This document shows, in pieces, positions 37,389 to 48,800 of a stretch of 64,000 nt of DNA. The position numbers and the translations under genes were made by a program. The notes beneath the pieces were generated by a model. That model saw only the letters and a list, made by a program, of their open reading frames with translations, had not been told where the DNA came from and did no database searches. How positions within the stretch are numbered: the first letter of the stretch is position 1; the number at the start of each line of letters is the position of its first letter. The DNA is from Micropterix aruncella (lineage: Eukaryota > Arthropoda > Insecta > Lepidoptera > Micropterigidae): positions 35,733,921 to 35,797,920 of the forward strand of contig OX155980.1 of the NCBI GenBank assembly GCA_944548615.1. Direction: 5' to 3'.

Positions 37389-38292
37389 TATAATTAAGAT
37401 TACATGCAGTATTGTTTTCAAAATTCTTTCATGTTTACTGGTCGACATTTTCAAGTCTCTTTTCCACCATGTTCTGTCGCAAATAATACAAGAATGACCA
37501 AATGAATTACTCGTAAAGTCTTTATAAAAATCAATATGACTTGTACTGTGTTTATGATAATTTGTGTAAACTGGAATAGTACCATCAACAATAAAATCCA
37601 TAATTTTTTCACCAATTCGATTGTCTCTATCAATCTCAATTTCATTTTCATGATTGTTATGGTTATCTTCGGTAGGATCTTCATTATAATTGTCACGCAA
37701 TAGTTGAATATTGGCATCAACATGGGCTTCATTTTGGGTAGCGTCTTGTATTGTCTCCAATAAATCTGATACTTCATAAAAAGGTGTGAAATGTTGTTCA
37801 CGAAGATGAAGATGAATCCAGTTTTGTGTATCATTCGCTCTAAAATGACAAAAGATAGTGTCTTGATTCGTTGTAGTTATGTTGTAAAAACAATAATGTA
37901 CACAAACATTTTGATTGTACATTTTTGAAAATAAGTACAAACAATCCAAATCTCCGTAATCATTAGGGCTTGATATAATGTTGTTATATGCTTCTTCCGG
38001 ATTGTGGCAGGAGTTTAAATAGGGTGAATCGCGTAACTGATTTCTCAAGTCACAAGTCTCAATTTGAAGTTGCAAAACACTTATGAGCGAGTGGAATAGA
38101 CAATTACCATCGCCAGGAATTCCTGTGTTCCTGTATAGAATAACTTCGGGAGTAAAGCATTCATTACGCTGTTCATAAATTTGAAGTTGTTGGCTGTGAA
38201 ATTGATTTTCTTGTAGCGTTACATTTTCTATATTTTCAACAGCTCTACATTGCACGACATTCTCTTCATTACTGTCCAATTTTTGTCTTTTC
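37389..38292 (-). CDS. OTU-like cysteine protease exon of a Helentron/Helitron protein, partial
   Basis: The frame contains TGIPGDGNCLFHSLISVLQL. GDGNCLFHSL is the OTU signature with the catalytic Asp and Cys. The downstream EQHFTPFYEV is the matching catalytic His region. Further on, FGHSCIICDRTWWKRDLK resembles the Cys-rich CxxCDRxWF motif near the start of Helitron-type replication proteins. The exon is about 300 codons and has no internal stop. A good acceptor (polypyrimidine tract, TTTTTTCACAG) ends at 38293, so the real start is in an upstream exon, not at the nearest in-frame start codon. OTU enzymes cleave ubiquitin linkages; the role inside transposons is not settled. The rest of the protein is absent, so it cannot mobilise itself. 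Confidence 0.75.
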
Positions 38293-38485
38293 CTGTGAAA
38301 AAAGAAGTAGAATGTCAAGTTCGAAATTCAAATTTGAAGTTGTTGGCTGTGAAATTGATTTTCTTGTAGCGTTACATTTTCTATATTTTCATCAGCTCTA
38401 CATTGCACGACATTCTCTTCATTACTGTCCAATTTTTGTCTCTTCCTGTGAAAAAAGAAGTAGAATGTCAAGTTCGAAATTCAAA
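38181..38485. repeat. 153-bp tandem duplication of the exon start and splice acceptor
   Basis: TTGAAGTTGTTGGCTGTGAA at 38181 recurs at 38334, and the following sequence repeats with about two changes, through the acceptor CCTGTGAAAAAAGAAGTAG. The offset is 153 bp, a multiple of three. The outer copy is cut off from the open frame by an in-frame stop. Confidence 0.9.
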
Positions 38486-38570
38486 ACACAATACAAAATT
38501 TCGAAATTTTAATTTGAATTCCGATATTATCGAAATTTAATTGAAATTCCGAATTTCAAATGTCAAAATG

Positions 38571-39035
38571 TCAAGTTCGAAATTTGAAGTAGAATGAATA
38601 TTAAGTTCGAAATTTGAAGTAGAATGTCAAGTTCGAAATTCGAAGTAAAATGTCAAGTTCGAAATTCGACGTAGAATTGCAAGTTCGAAATTTGAAGTAG
38701 AATGTCAAGTTCGAAATTCGACGTAGAATTGCAAGTTCGAAATTCGAAGTAAAATATCAAGTTCGAAATTCGAAGTAAAATGTGAAGTTCGAAATTCGAC
38801 GTAGAATTTCAAGTTCGAAATTCGAAGTAAAATATCAAGTTCGAAATTCGAAGTAAAATGTCAAGTTCAAAATTCGACGTAGAATTTCAAGTTCGAAATT
38901 CGAAGTAGAATATCAAGTTCGAAATTCAAAGTAGAAGTCAAGTTCAAAATTCGAAGCACAATTTCAAGTTTGAAATTCGAAGTACAATTTCAAGTTCGAA
39001 ATTCGAAATAGCATTCCAAGTTCGAAATTAGAAGT
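38571..39035. repeat. 26-bp minisatellite in the putative intron
   Basis: About 17-18 diverged copies of AAGTTCGAAATTCGAAGTAA then AATGTC. The core TTCGAAATTCGAA is nearly palindromic. The same unit flanks the duplicated acceptor at 38312-38330 and 38467-38485, so the array probably grew from there. Unit spacing is too regular and spacer-free for a CRISPR array. Confidence 0.92.
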
Positions 39036-39590
39036 AGTAGAAATTAGAAAAGAAAAGAAGGTTTAAAAACTGACAAATTTTAAAAAAAAGACTGTCTACC
39101 CACAGCGTTAGAGTCAGTCAGTGAGTCAGATATGCGCCTAACTATGTTATAAGTAGAATTATTATGATTACTACTAGATTTTTGGCTAAAAACCACAAAA
39201 TGATCTTATTGCCACAAATAGGTACAACCCCCTCCAACCAAAGTATAATTTACGTCATACTACGAAAATCACGAATGAAATTTTGTCGCTTTATGAATGA
39301 ATTTAGCAAATCGACGGTTCAACTTATACTTACCTATGTGTAGGTACTTTTACCCGCAGGTTTCATATTGAAATCGACCCTAAATCGATTTTCAAAATCA
39401 ATATTCAAGTTTGATCTAACAGTAATCACGTCAGTTTATGAAATAAATGACGTATTTTATTTTATAACTGTTAATTAGTTAACTTGTTGCACGAAGCCTA
39501 TTCGTCTAGTCACCGCAATGTGACGTCAGGCAAGGAACGTCAAAGCAGAGAAATGGTAATAATATACACGTAATAATACACGTTACTTAC

Positions 39591-39664
39591 CTTAATAATC
39601 TATTTTTCTCCAGTATACGGCGTTTATGTTGTAAAAATTTTGATTTCCTGGCCCTTTTGTTTTT
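39591..39664 (-). CDS. Putative upstream exon of the OTU-bearing gene
   Basis: On the minus strand KNKRARKSKFLQHKRRILEK then NRLLR ends at a consensus donor GTAAGT (39585-39590). Splicing to 38292 keeps frame and joins R-KRQKLDSNEEN. A highly basic N-terminus before the Cys-rich part is usual in Helitron-type proteins. No ATG is visible in this frame: a TAA lies just upstream at a run of seven A. Either a small frameshift has occurred or another exon precedes it. The intron would be about 1.3 kb. The exon is inferred, not proven. Confidence 0.45.
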
Positions 39665-40544
39665 TTAATAACGTAATTTATTTCGTCTCTTTCGGAACAC
39701 AATGTCAGAATCCAACCGTAACAGTCGCCGCGGTCATACTGTATTAATTCAATTTATTTCTGATATCAGATAACAGCGCTCAATCGGTAAACGTTGAAAT
39801 TATTCCGAATCATATGGGGAGGCGGAATCAAATGATTCGGAATTATTCCGATAGAGCGCCGCGCACGAATGTTATTCAATAAAGCAACAAAACCGGATAT
39901 TATTCTTTTATTCTTTGACTATTCGAAAAAAATCGTAGATAAAAAGATAGATAATTAAATTATCTTTAAAATGGTGCAGGTTTCATAATAATACGCCAGA
40001 TAGTATTTGCGTGGTAGTCGTTTTTGTGTTCGGTTAGACCTAATTTCACAAATTAATTACACTATGTAATATAAACAAAATATAAAATATTCAAGGCTAA
40101 GAACATTAGGAAAATGTTCTTGTTTAACATATATTTTTTTCGAATCGTAAGCAATACTCGTTTAGACGTAATTATCAGTTTGAAATCATTAATTTTCGTT
40201 AAGAAATTTCTTCATTCGGTCGCCGCGCTGGGCTAGGCCCGCGATAAAAGCTATGCAATAGCTTAAAAAACATGACCGCCGGTACAGAAAGTGAACTTTA
40301 GAATTTATAATTATTGCAAATAATTTGTTCACACAGTAAAGCATGTTTTTAGGGAACAAAGTTCTTCGTTAAAACGATATTCGTTACAATAAAATTTAAT
40401 TTACTGATGTTCCGGCCCCATTGACGCCTGTTACCTCTGTAAACATCCAGTGGCTGAAAACGATTGCGCATTCTATGATGATCATGATGTCTATAAACTA
40501 CACAATCAGACTTTTCAGTTCTCCTTAATTTCAGACCTTCATAC

Positions 40545-40622
40545 TCGGAATGACATAGCGGTTCTAACAAAATCAAACACTTCTAAATGGTTCAAGCATT
40601 AAGATGTTATGGTGGAATAAAA
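40545..40622 (+). repeat. Dispersed RTE/SINE-like repeat, copy 2 (partial)
   Basis: CACTTCTAAATGGTTCAAGC and GATGTTATGGTGGAATAAAA match the copies at 29735 and 42280. Confidence 0.55.
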
Positions 40623-40629
40623 TTACAGT

Positions 40630-42270
40630 CGCAACGTGGACGGCCACGATAACCACGTGTTGATTAATAGGTTATGATGTACATTTGACGTCAATAATGA
40701 AGTCTTCTACATCACATTATTAATGTCTTAATCCAATAAAAATGCAACAACTATAACCGTCCTACGTAGATTTTTACACTGAGATAAAATATGTACGTGA
40801 GATCATTCAATACGATACTGCAATAATGGCAAAAAAAATATGCGGTTTCATAAATACGCTATGCCATGCTTGATCAGCTAACAGTCTGACTGCCAAAACG
40901 CCAAAATCCGTCAGTTGTCGTGCTAGAAAGTAGGAGTATCCTTATCGATTGTATTAGAAGTCATTATCGACAATCATGTAATTATGTACCGTCTGTACTA
41001 TCCATCTCGACGTATAAGAATTATGCACGATACAACAGTATTATCTGGACTACCGGTGTTGACTCATGCGAAATTTACCCTGGCAGTGGTATGACTAATG
41101 CTATCGTTTCCATATTACAATGCATTGGGATCCAGTGTAATGGTGTTACTGTTATAATTTTTCGTGTAATTGATAATTTGCGATAGCTGATGGCCTTTTC
41201 TGTCTGGTTTAAGAAAGCAACACAACTAGTCTAGCAATTTCTGTTTCACCATTACGACTGGTATTTTTTTTTCTCCGTTAGGTAAGTTATTAGCATTGAT
41301 TAATGGCGCGCGTCAGTTCAGATAGGACACCTGGACACATCAGCATAAGATTAGCTTGTATTAGAGGAAGTTGGCGTTTGCACCGATCGCATAAAATTTG
41401 CAATTCGCGTTTGCGCTGAGGTTGTATTATTTATTACAATGGCAATGAAATAATCTGAAATAAGGAATAAATACATGAACAAAATGTTTTTTTTTACTAC
41501 ATTTAGTATTTTTATTTTTTTTTTTGGTTAATTACGTTGTATAACAAACTACTTTGCTTCTAACAAATTATATTTACATATATCCAAAAAAAATAATGTT
41601 GAAAATAAAAACTTATTAGATTAAATATTGACTCTGGAAACGGTTGCTTTGTGGCGATTATTAACGTGCATGTTGCAAACGGTGTGCGAATCTATGACTT
41701 TATAATTTTATAATTTTAAATGAATATTCATTCTGGTGGAAGATGGTTGAAATATAATCCCTTTTGGGACTTTTATTACCACTGTGGCACAACATGCGTG
41801 AATGATCTTATAGCACAGATGGAATAGTTTCCATGGAAAGAATTTTTTTATCATGACCATAAATCGTGAAACGTGTGGGTTTTAGCGCATTTTGCAATAC
41901 ATATCTGCGTTAGTTCACAGTTCAATGAGGACGCGAAGGTGGTATATTATTAAGGAGAAAGCAGCTGCGACAGACGACAGCCCTTCGTTTTCTTCGACGA
42001 TTCATTCCGATGGAGCGCATCAAATCGTCGGAACTTGTTTATAATACAAATAAAAAAACTATTTCGTGGAGAGAAACAATTAGATACCTTGTATAATTAA
42101 TTTTGCTAAAATAATATTCCAAATACTTCACTTTGGTACTCAGTCTACCGGGTTTATTCCTAGCGGGCCGCGAAGAAGTAGAACAAAAACTAAACTGTCA
42201 AAACGACTGTCAACTTGCCAACGCGTAACTCGGCGATTTAAATTGAAGAGGCTGCTTTCTTCTTATATGA
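40630..42270. other. No recognised gene
   Basis: AT-rich. An 88-codon plus frame at 40920-41186 has no recognised domain. Confidence 0.4.
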
Positions 42271-42279
42271 GATCAAGGG

Positions 42280-42435
42280 GTCGAGGCACCTACCCTATGC
42301 CACTCATGATGACATAACAAATCTAACAATATCAAAAACTCCTAAATCGGTTTAAGCATTTGAAAGTTATGGTGAAATAAGGAAACGAAAAACAAACATA
42401 CATACATGAACCTTGAAAACATAACACTCCTTTTT
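42280..42435 (+). repeat. Dispersed RTE/SINE-like repeat, copy 3
   Basis: ATGACATAACAAATCTAACA, CTCCTAAATCGGTTTAAGCA, AAGTTATGGTGAAATAAGG and ACATAACACTCC match the reverse of 29735-29890. Confidence 0.65.
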
Positions 42436-42599
42436 TTGGGAAGTTGTATAAAAAGATAAAGTAGCTATTGTTATAATATTAACATAATGCTAGGTACTCC
42501 ATTTCTACACCAATATTAATTTTGTCAGTCGCATATTCTATTATAATCTACTACACTTTACTACAGCAACTTATTCGTGTTTTCTAAAAGTACATAAAA

Positions 42600-43440
42600 A
42601 CTTGTACCCGGGGCAGACATGATGTTAATCGGCAGTGAAAGGCGATTCTTAAGGCGTCTGAAATGGCTTTAACCAAACATTTGCGAGAGCGGAGATCGAA
42701 ATAACGACGGCCAGCAACAGCCAACAACGGCCAGCAACGTGACTGTCGTTCGTCCGTCACATAATGGCTCGCAATCCAAATTTAACGGCCGTCAACGACA
42801 TTTTTACGATCAATTTCCGCGATCGCCCGCAAACCTCAAGACAAAAATGGCCAATCGTGCAAATGGCCAAGATATGAGAAACTTCTATGTCATTAATCGC
42901 CGGCGAAAATCAGAAGGTCTCTCAAATACCAACTTCGTATTATGTAGTATGCAACAATACTCTATCTATGGAATCGATGATATACTGAAGGTGTAAATGG
43001 GAGGGATCGCGATTTTGGATTAGTCGGAATGATTTTGATAATGCAGGTCGCACATCAACACCGCCGCGACGATTGCTTTTATTGTGGCGGTGACAATTCA
43101 TAACAGCAGACGTCTTTTAATATTGCTCGGTAATATTGGTAAATATTAGTATAATAAGGCCGCTAAAATTAATCGCTAATTAATACTACTGTCGGATTAA
43201 ATATGCGATAACTTTATTTAAACTAATATAATGTATAAATATACATGAATACATGAATACATGAATCAAATTGATTCACCTGGATATATTAAATACTTTT
43301 ACAAAATAGTTTATTATAATAGCGGGTTTTCCGCAGTTTATCCAATGCCGTCCTTTTTAACGCGACTAGAAAATGCGTATTCTAAAAATGTATGAATAAA
43401 TAGTAAAAAGGAAAATCAAAGCAAGCTATCTTCCAATTAT
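42600..43440. other. No recognised gene
   Basis: A moderately GC-rich part (42640-42860) contains a short GCCAGCAAC/GCCAACAAC repeat at 42709-42738. The 85-codon frame at 42739-42996 shows no domain. Confidence 0.35.
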
Positions 43441-43449
43441 TATAACACT

Positions 43450-43668
43450 AGCTGCGCCCAGCGGTTTCACCCGCGTGGTGATAGAAAATTGTGATATGAT
43501 GATAGAAAACCATATATCTTTATAAATTATAGCCTATGTGTTATTCTGATGTGTAAGTTATATTTTTGTAAAGTTTCATCAAAATCCATTCAGTAGTTTT
43601 TGCGTGAAAGAGTAACAAACATCCATACATGCATACAAACTTTCGCGTTTATAATATTAGTAGGATGT
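43450..43668 (+). repeat. RTE-like 3' tail
   Basis: It contains AGCTGCGCCCAGCGGTTTCA, AAAGTTTCATCAAAATCCAT, CAGTAGTTTTTGCGTGAAAG and ACTTTCGCGTTTATAATATT then AGTAGGAT. This is the standard 3' end of RTE-type LINEs in moths. No coding part is present. Confidence 0.65.
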
Positions 43669-43669
43669 G

Positions 43670-45440
43670 GAAAATAATAAAACTATAAAAAGCGCTACAA
43701 TTGCCTAGCGACTAGAGGAAATAGATTATATTAGAGTTTGGGTTTGCAGTGAATAGGAAAAACTTGTTTTTCGTTTGCCGGCGGATGCGACAGTGGCACA
43801 GTTCATCCCTTTCTCTTTAGTGGTTGTAAAACGAGACAGGGAAAGAGTGAGAGAGAGAGAGACCATTCATTAGGGACTAAATTTAGGAACAAAATACTCG
43901 CGACGGAATTCGAATCGCTTAAAAATGCCCAAATATTACACATTCGTTATAATACGAACGCCAAAAAAAACAGTTATGAAATGCTCGTGTGTTACTTATT
44001 TAAATTAAATTATCCCACTCCAATGCCAAGGCAATTATCTCTCTTTTCAGCCGGACTATTCCAAAGAGAAAACACACTGGTATTCACGGACTCGTTAGAT
44101 AGTGTACAGTCTAGTGGTACCTTCGGCGTAACAGATTTTGTATAGATTAAGACATCCACACACCGGGGCTGACAGTCGTACGCGTTTTCAGAAAACCCTA
44201 ATTAGCGAAATGGTTCAGCATGACAACAGTCGCGGTGTTTCGATTATCTACCTCTGTTGGTACAGTCGGTACAGACTGGTACAGTCGGTACAGACTGGTA
44301 CAGTCTATGTAAATGTAACGTAAATGGTATTGGTAGTCTGGTACAAATTGGTACAAGCGTAAATGTTTGTAATGTTAGTATAAATAAATAATTCATCGAA
44401 TTAGTATCCAAATTATAAATGAGACATGAGAACAGTCAATCTATGCATTAATATTGCATTTCTGTTATACTTTTAATACACTATTGGCTAGAAATCCAAC
44501 ATACCTAACACTACCAGCTAAACATTTCTAGTTTACCTATCAAACGCTTTTATGTAGTCGCTAAGAAGCAAGAAACACTACTCTGCGAGCACTTGCGCAG
44601 TGCTGCAACATGATTTTCCAAGTAGCAATTAGTAAGAATTAGCAAGAATCAATTAGTAAGAATTCCATTCGTTAGTTAGGTAATTAAAACTATTGATACG
44701 ATTAAAATGTACCGAAAAATAAACAAAATTACATTCCTAAATATTTAAATATGTTTACATTACAATACACTATAAACATTTCCTTCAAAGTATTTTATTT
44801 ACAGTCTAGTAATGTTACAAGAACAAACGCCGAAGAAGTCGCTTCACTATATTTACCATATTAATTTACAACAATTACCAGATTTGTGTTCGCGCAGGTC
44901 CCAGAATCATAAAAATGGCAGTTTGGCAACTAAACGCGGTTACCTTTGGCGGGAATCTGATTAACAAGATTTACGAATTAATTTACGTTTGTAGCAAAAG
45001 TTCTGTAATGTTTTGTCAAACCGGACTATTTAACTTCCACAATATATCTAAATGCTTGATAATAGGGTTTGTTTGGATGTTCGTGGTTAGCGATACTGAG
45101 AAAAATATGACGATGTAATACACGGAAATACGCATGTTTCAACAAGGATGACGTATATAACGCGGACTATGATCCATATGTATGAATAAACATGGGGTAT
45201 CGATGTTGGCGGGACGGTAGTTACCGTGTCGTAATGTCGAATTAAAATGTCGGTACGTCGCGACCTTGGAATCTCGCTTCAACATGACAGCATACGTACG
45301 GTTATAGTCGGAGACATGAATCGTGTTAAAACTACAGTATACTGTTATTTCCGTATTAAACGCAATGAAAATCTTGATATACATAATCGAGTAATGGAGT
45401 TTCAACACATTTCCTTGTAATTCACCGAAATTTCGATCGA
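43670..45440. other. No recognised gene; small tandem repeat
   Basis: At 44258-44306 the unit GGTACAGTCGGTACAGACT is repeated about 2.5 times. A GA-rich patch lies at 43840-43862. The short open frames have no domain. Confidence 0.4.
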
Positions 45441-45445
45441 AACAT

Positions 45446-45809
45446 CGTTTTACTGTACAAAACCGTAATAGCAAAATGGTAATGTAAGAAGCAAACCAAT
45501 ATTTTTCTCAGTGCGACTCCACGATAAACGCTAGACAGATTCAGACAGCCATACTAATAGTATAAAATTGTCATTATTAAATATTATCGCATTTGAATCT
45601 CTAATAGAAAAATAGTATGTGATATGTACATATTATGTACTATTTTTCTATTAGAGATTCAAATGCGATAATATTTAATAATGACAATTTTATACTATTA
45701 GTATGGCTGTCTGAATCTGTCTAGCGTTTATCGTGGAGTCGCACTGAGAAAAATATTGGTTTGCTTCTTACATTACCATTTTGCTATTACGGTTTTGTAC
45801 AGTAAAACG
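45446..45809. repeat. Perfect 364-bp palindrome (172-bp arms, about 20-bp spacer)
   Basis: The left arm runs from CGTTTTACTGTACAAAACCG at 45446 to AATAGTA at 45617. It is matched base for base, as far as I can read, by the inverted right arm, 45638-45809. The spacer TGTGATATGTACATATTATG is itself partly palindromic. Outside the arms the flanks differ. No target-site duplication or known terminal motif is seen. Confidence 0.92.
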
Positions 45810-45814
45810 GTAGT

Positions 45815-48800
45815 ACGAAAAATCGATCAACTGTATCTATGAAGACAGCGTATATCGATTTAATCTGCCATTCTTATCACCAAATATAATCGGTTTACCA
45901 GATTAGATACGCTTAGTAAGAGCGCTAGCATTCGCGTTATACAACACTCAACCACTAATTGCTCATGGTTTCGTGAAAAAAAAGAATAAAAGCGAGAATA
46001 ACCTTTGATGTTTTCAAGCCTTGGATATTATCAAAAAATAAGTTTTTAAAATTGTAACTCCCCATTTAACTGAAAAAACACTATTGAATTCAAATAGTTA
46101 AGAGACAGATAAAATTAGTTAAAAGGGTTCAAGTACAGGAGTAAACAGAAGTTTTTTAAAGTAATAATAACTAATATTTACCATGCTCCGAAAATCTCAC
46201 TTCGGTCCATTTCGTAGTGATAATTTTCATATCCGTTATATAGATTTTACAATATTTATTACTTTTGCTTATTACTAATCAACATTACAGAAAACGTAAT
46301 TAGAGAAAAATTAAATCGCAACTATACAAAATAGCACGACGCATATAATACTAGCTATCAAATAAGAATAAAAAACAAATCGCCTGGAATGTGAATCGAC
46401 GACTAGGATTTTTAGTTTGGCCTCGAATCGGATTAAAGATCTTATGGGACATAGTCAGCGTTTTTCAAAATCTCGCCCAACCATGCCTATGATATAAATG
46501 CAGATGGATACATAAATGGATATTATTCATATAGCTCGAAGTACAAATAGCTCTTAAAAAGCTTATACCTAATTCATCATGCGGATTCCATACCTACATT
46601 CATTTCAATGCGACACGATCAAATTGTTCAACGTACTCATAATATGAATATTACTAAAGTGCTTGGATTGCCCGCAAATGTTTGGTATCACAGGCACTTG
46701 AACAAAGTTACAGATAGTTAACTAATGTGATTCGAAAATTTTAACTCCAACTTAGGGTCGAAAACTCCTTGGCTTTAATAACTCTGAGAAGGATGCGAAG
46801 ACACCCCTAGCGATGGAGTAATCATACATTAGATGAGCAAGTGATCTCGTGTATGACATCACTAGGTATAATTTGTCCCACGACGAGCATAAGATATGGT
46901 ATTTTAAGCTATGTATATAGCTTTTCTCCTGTGTTACTCTTTAATTATCGTACCTGAAATATTGAAATCTGGTTTGTATGACGACAAAGACACAACAAAA
47001 AGTACTTAAGGTTTCTTCCCTTTCGACTCATCAATTTAACATATAGCTTTGGTGAGAGCCCAATCTTTTATACAAGAAGGATAAAGAAAACATAACACAT
47101 CAACTCCATTCGCACTTTAAGATGCAAAGTGAGTTCGATATAATATGAGCTATGTTCTAAAGAGACAATGCTGGAACTTTCCAAAGAAATCAAAATCCTC
47201 TTTCTAGCTTGTCAGTTTATTTTTCGAAATATAATGCATGTTATGTCCGTACAATCTAAAGCTCCCGTAATGTCAGTGGTGCAATAATACAACTAACAGA
47301 AATAAAAATAAGCTCTAAGTTTCTAAGTTCCGATTATAGAAAGTCGGAACTTCCTCTATGGGATAATGTAGAGTATATATTTCTACACACATACTATAAT
47401 ATAGCAACTACATGTATGAATAATATCCCTATTAATATACCTTACACTCGCTACATATATAACTCTACAATTCACTCGCTACATATGCTCTACGAAAACA
47501 TAAGGAGTTTTTTGTTACTTTATTTTTCTTTAATTTTTTTTCTCCTATTCTTTCTGTTTCATGTGTCATTAACTGGACCAATCAACAAACTTAAAAAAAA
47601 ACGAATTGTACCTATTTAGTATCTTGAAAAATAATAGTTCCAAAGATATGACTTCTAGTTTTCTTTGGCAGTTCTTTCCGGGGGATAAAAGTCATACAAT
47701 TCATCGACAAATATATATTATTATTGTCTATTGACGTTCAGCATGTGGACGCAAAGTATTTACTTTGAAATTTTGAAAGTTATGTAATTTTATTTCAGTG
47801 CAGTTAAAAGGTATTTATCCTTAAAATTTGATAAAAGTATTAGAACTAAGAAAAAAAAAAAAGTTCACAAAACAAGATAGGAGTAAGACAAAACTAAAAT
47901 GGAACACAATTACTTTATATCTGACGCATCTGAATCAGAGACACCTTAATCGCTTACCTTCTATCGCACCTTATCGCATCTAATCGCACCTTAATAACTG
48001 TTTTGTACATTGAACGTAAATGTTTGGAAGTGAGAAATGCAGATATCTTATTTTCCATTCAATAACATGGTCGCAACAATTTTTCCAACAAATTTTTGAC
48101 TTTGGATTGGAATTATTTTTCCTGACTCTTCTCTTTACATTGCTCCACATTAATTATCTTGGATTTAACTGGCATTAGTTAAGAGGAAGTGGTAATATTT
48201 GATGACCATTGGTCTGTGCTACACTATTAATATAATATTTCTTTTCAAAGTGCTGTTTCTTTGCAAACGCAACGATCTAGGTAACCGATTAGGACTAATA
48301 ATTAGGAAGTACGAAAAGTTGATTAGGGTTTATTTCACCATTCAATCATTAGTAATCGTATTCTAATTAATTTCTCTGAAATACACATTTTATAATTATT
48401 GTTACCTACTGCAATATTTACTACATTGTTACCTAATGAATTATTTATTAGTAAGTAAGATAGGTAGATACGTCAAAGCCTGTGATCGTTGGTGGTTCAA
48501 GATGTTATGATCGAACACTGTGGAGCGGTCAGTTTGTGGCAACAGAGTGTTCCATGCAGGTAGATTCGATCTCTGTAGTAAAATAGATGGTTACAACTCG
48601 TTGGGAATTGCTGTTTATTTTATTGCATTTTAACGTCACTTTTGTCACATAAGATTACTTCGACTATACATACGTAGCGGAAGTTTATTGCTAGGGCCTT
48701 CGGATATGTCAGAAGCGAAACGAAAGCCATCGCGCCACTTTGCTAAGGTACAAAAAGTAAATTTTGAACCGGCGTCTTGGGATTAGTCTCGACCTTTATT

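Larger units (their letters stand above)
37382..40264 (-). mobile_element. 5' part of a coding Helentron carrying an OTU-protease gene
   Basis: The 5' end AAGCTATTGCATAGCTTTTA at 40264 and the next 505 bp (to 39752) match copy 6. At CTGATATCAG the similarity stops and element-specific sequence begins: a basic exon, a long intron and an OTU exon, all on the minus strand. This is how an autonomous element relates to its short derivatives. The unit is truncated at 37382 against copy 6, so the initiator and helicase are missing. Helentrons and related Helitron2 elements with OTU proteases are known in animals; the assignment of this family to Helentrons is inference from that gene and the terminal structure. 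Confidence 0.6.

Noticed and set aside
38571..39035. Regular short repeats resembling a CRISPR array
   Set aside because: The 26-bp units follow each other without unique spacers, and the genome is eukaryotic. It is a minisatellite.
45139..45474. 111-codon minus-strand frame beside the palindrome
   Set aside because: It runs into the palindrome arm, lacks any recognised domain, and looks like chance.
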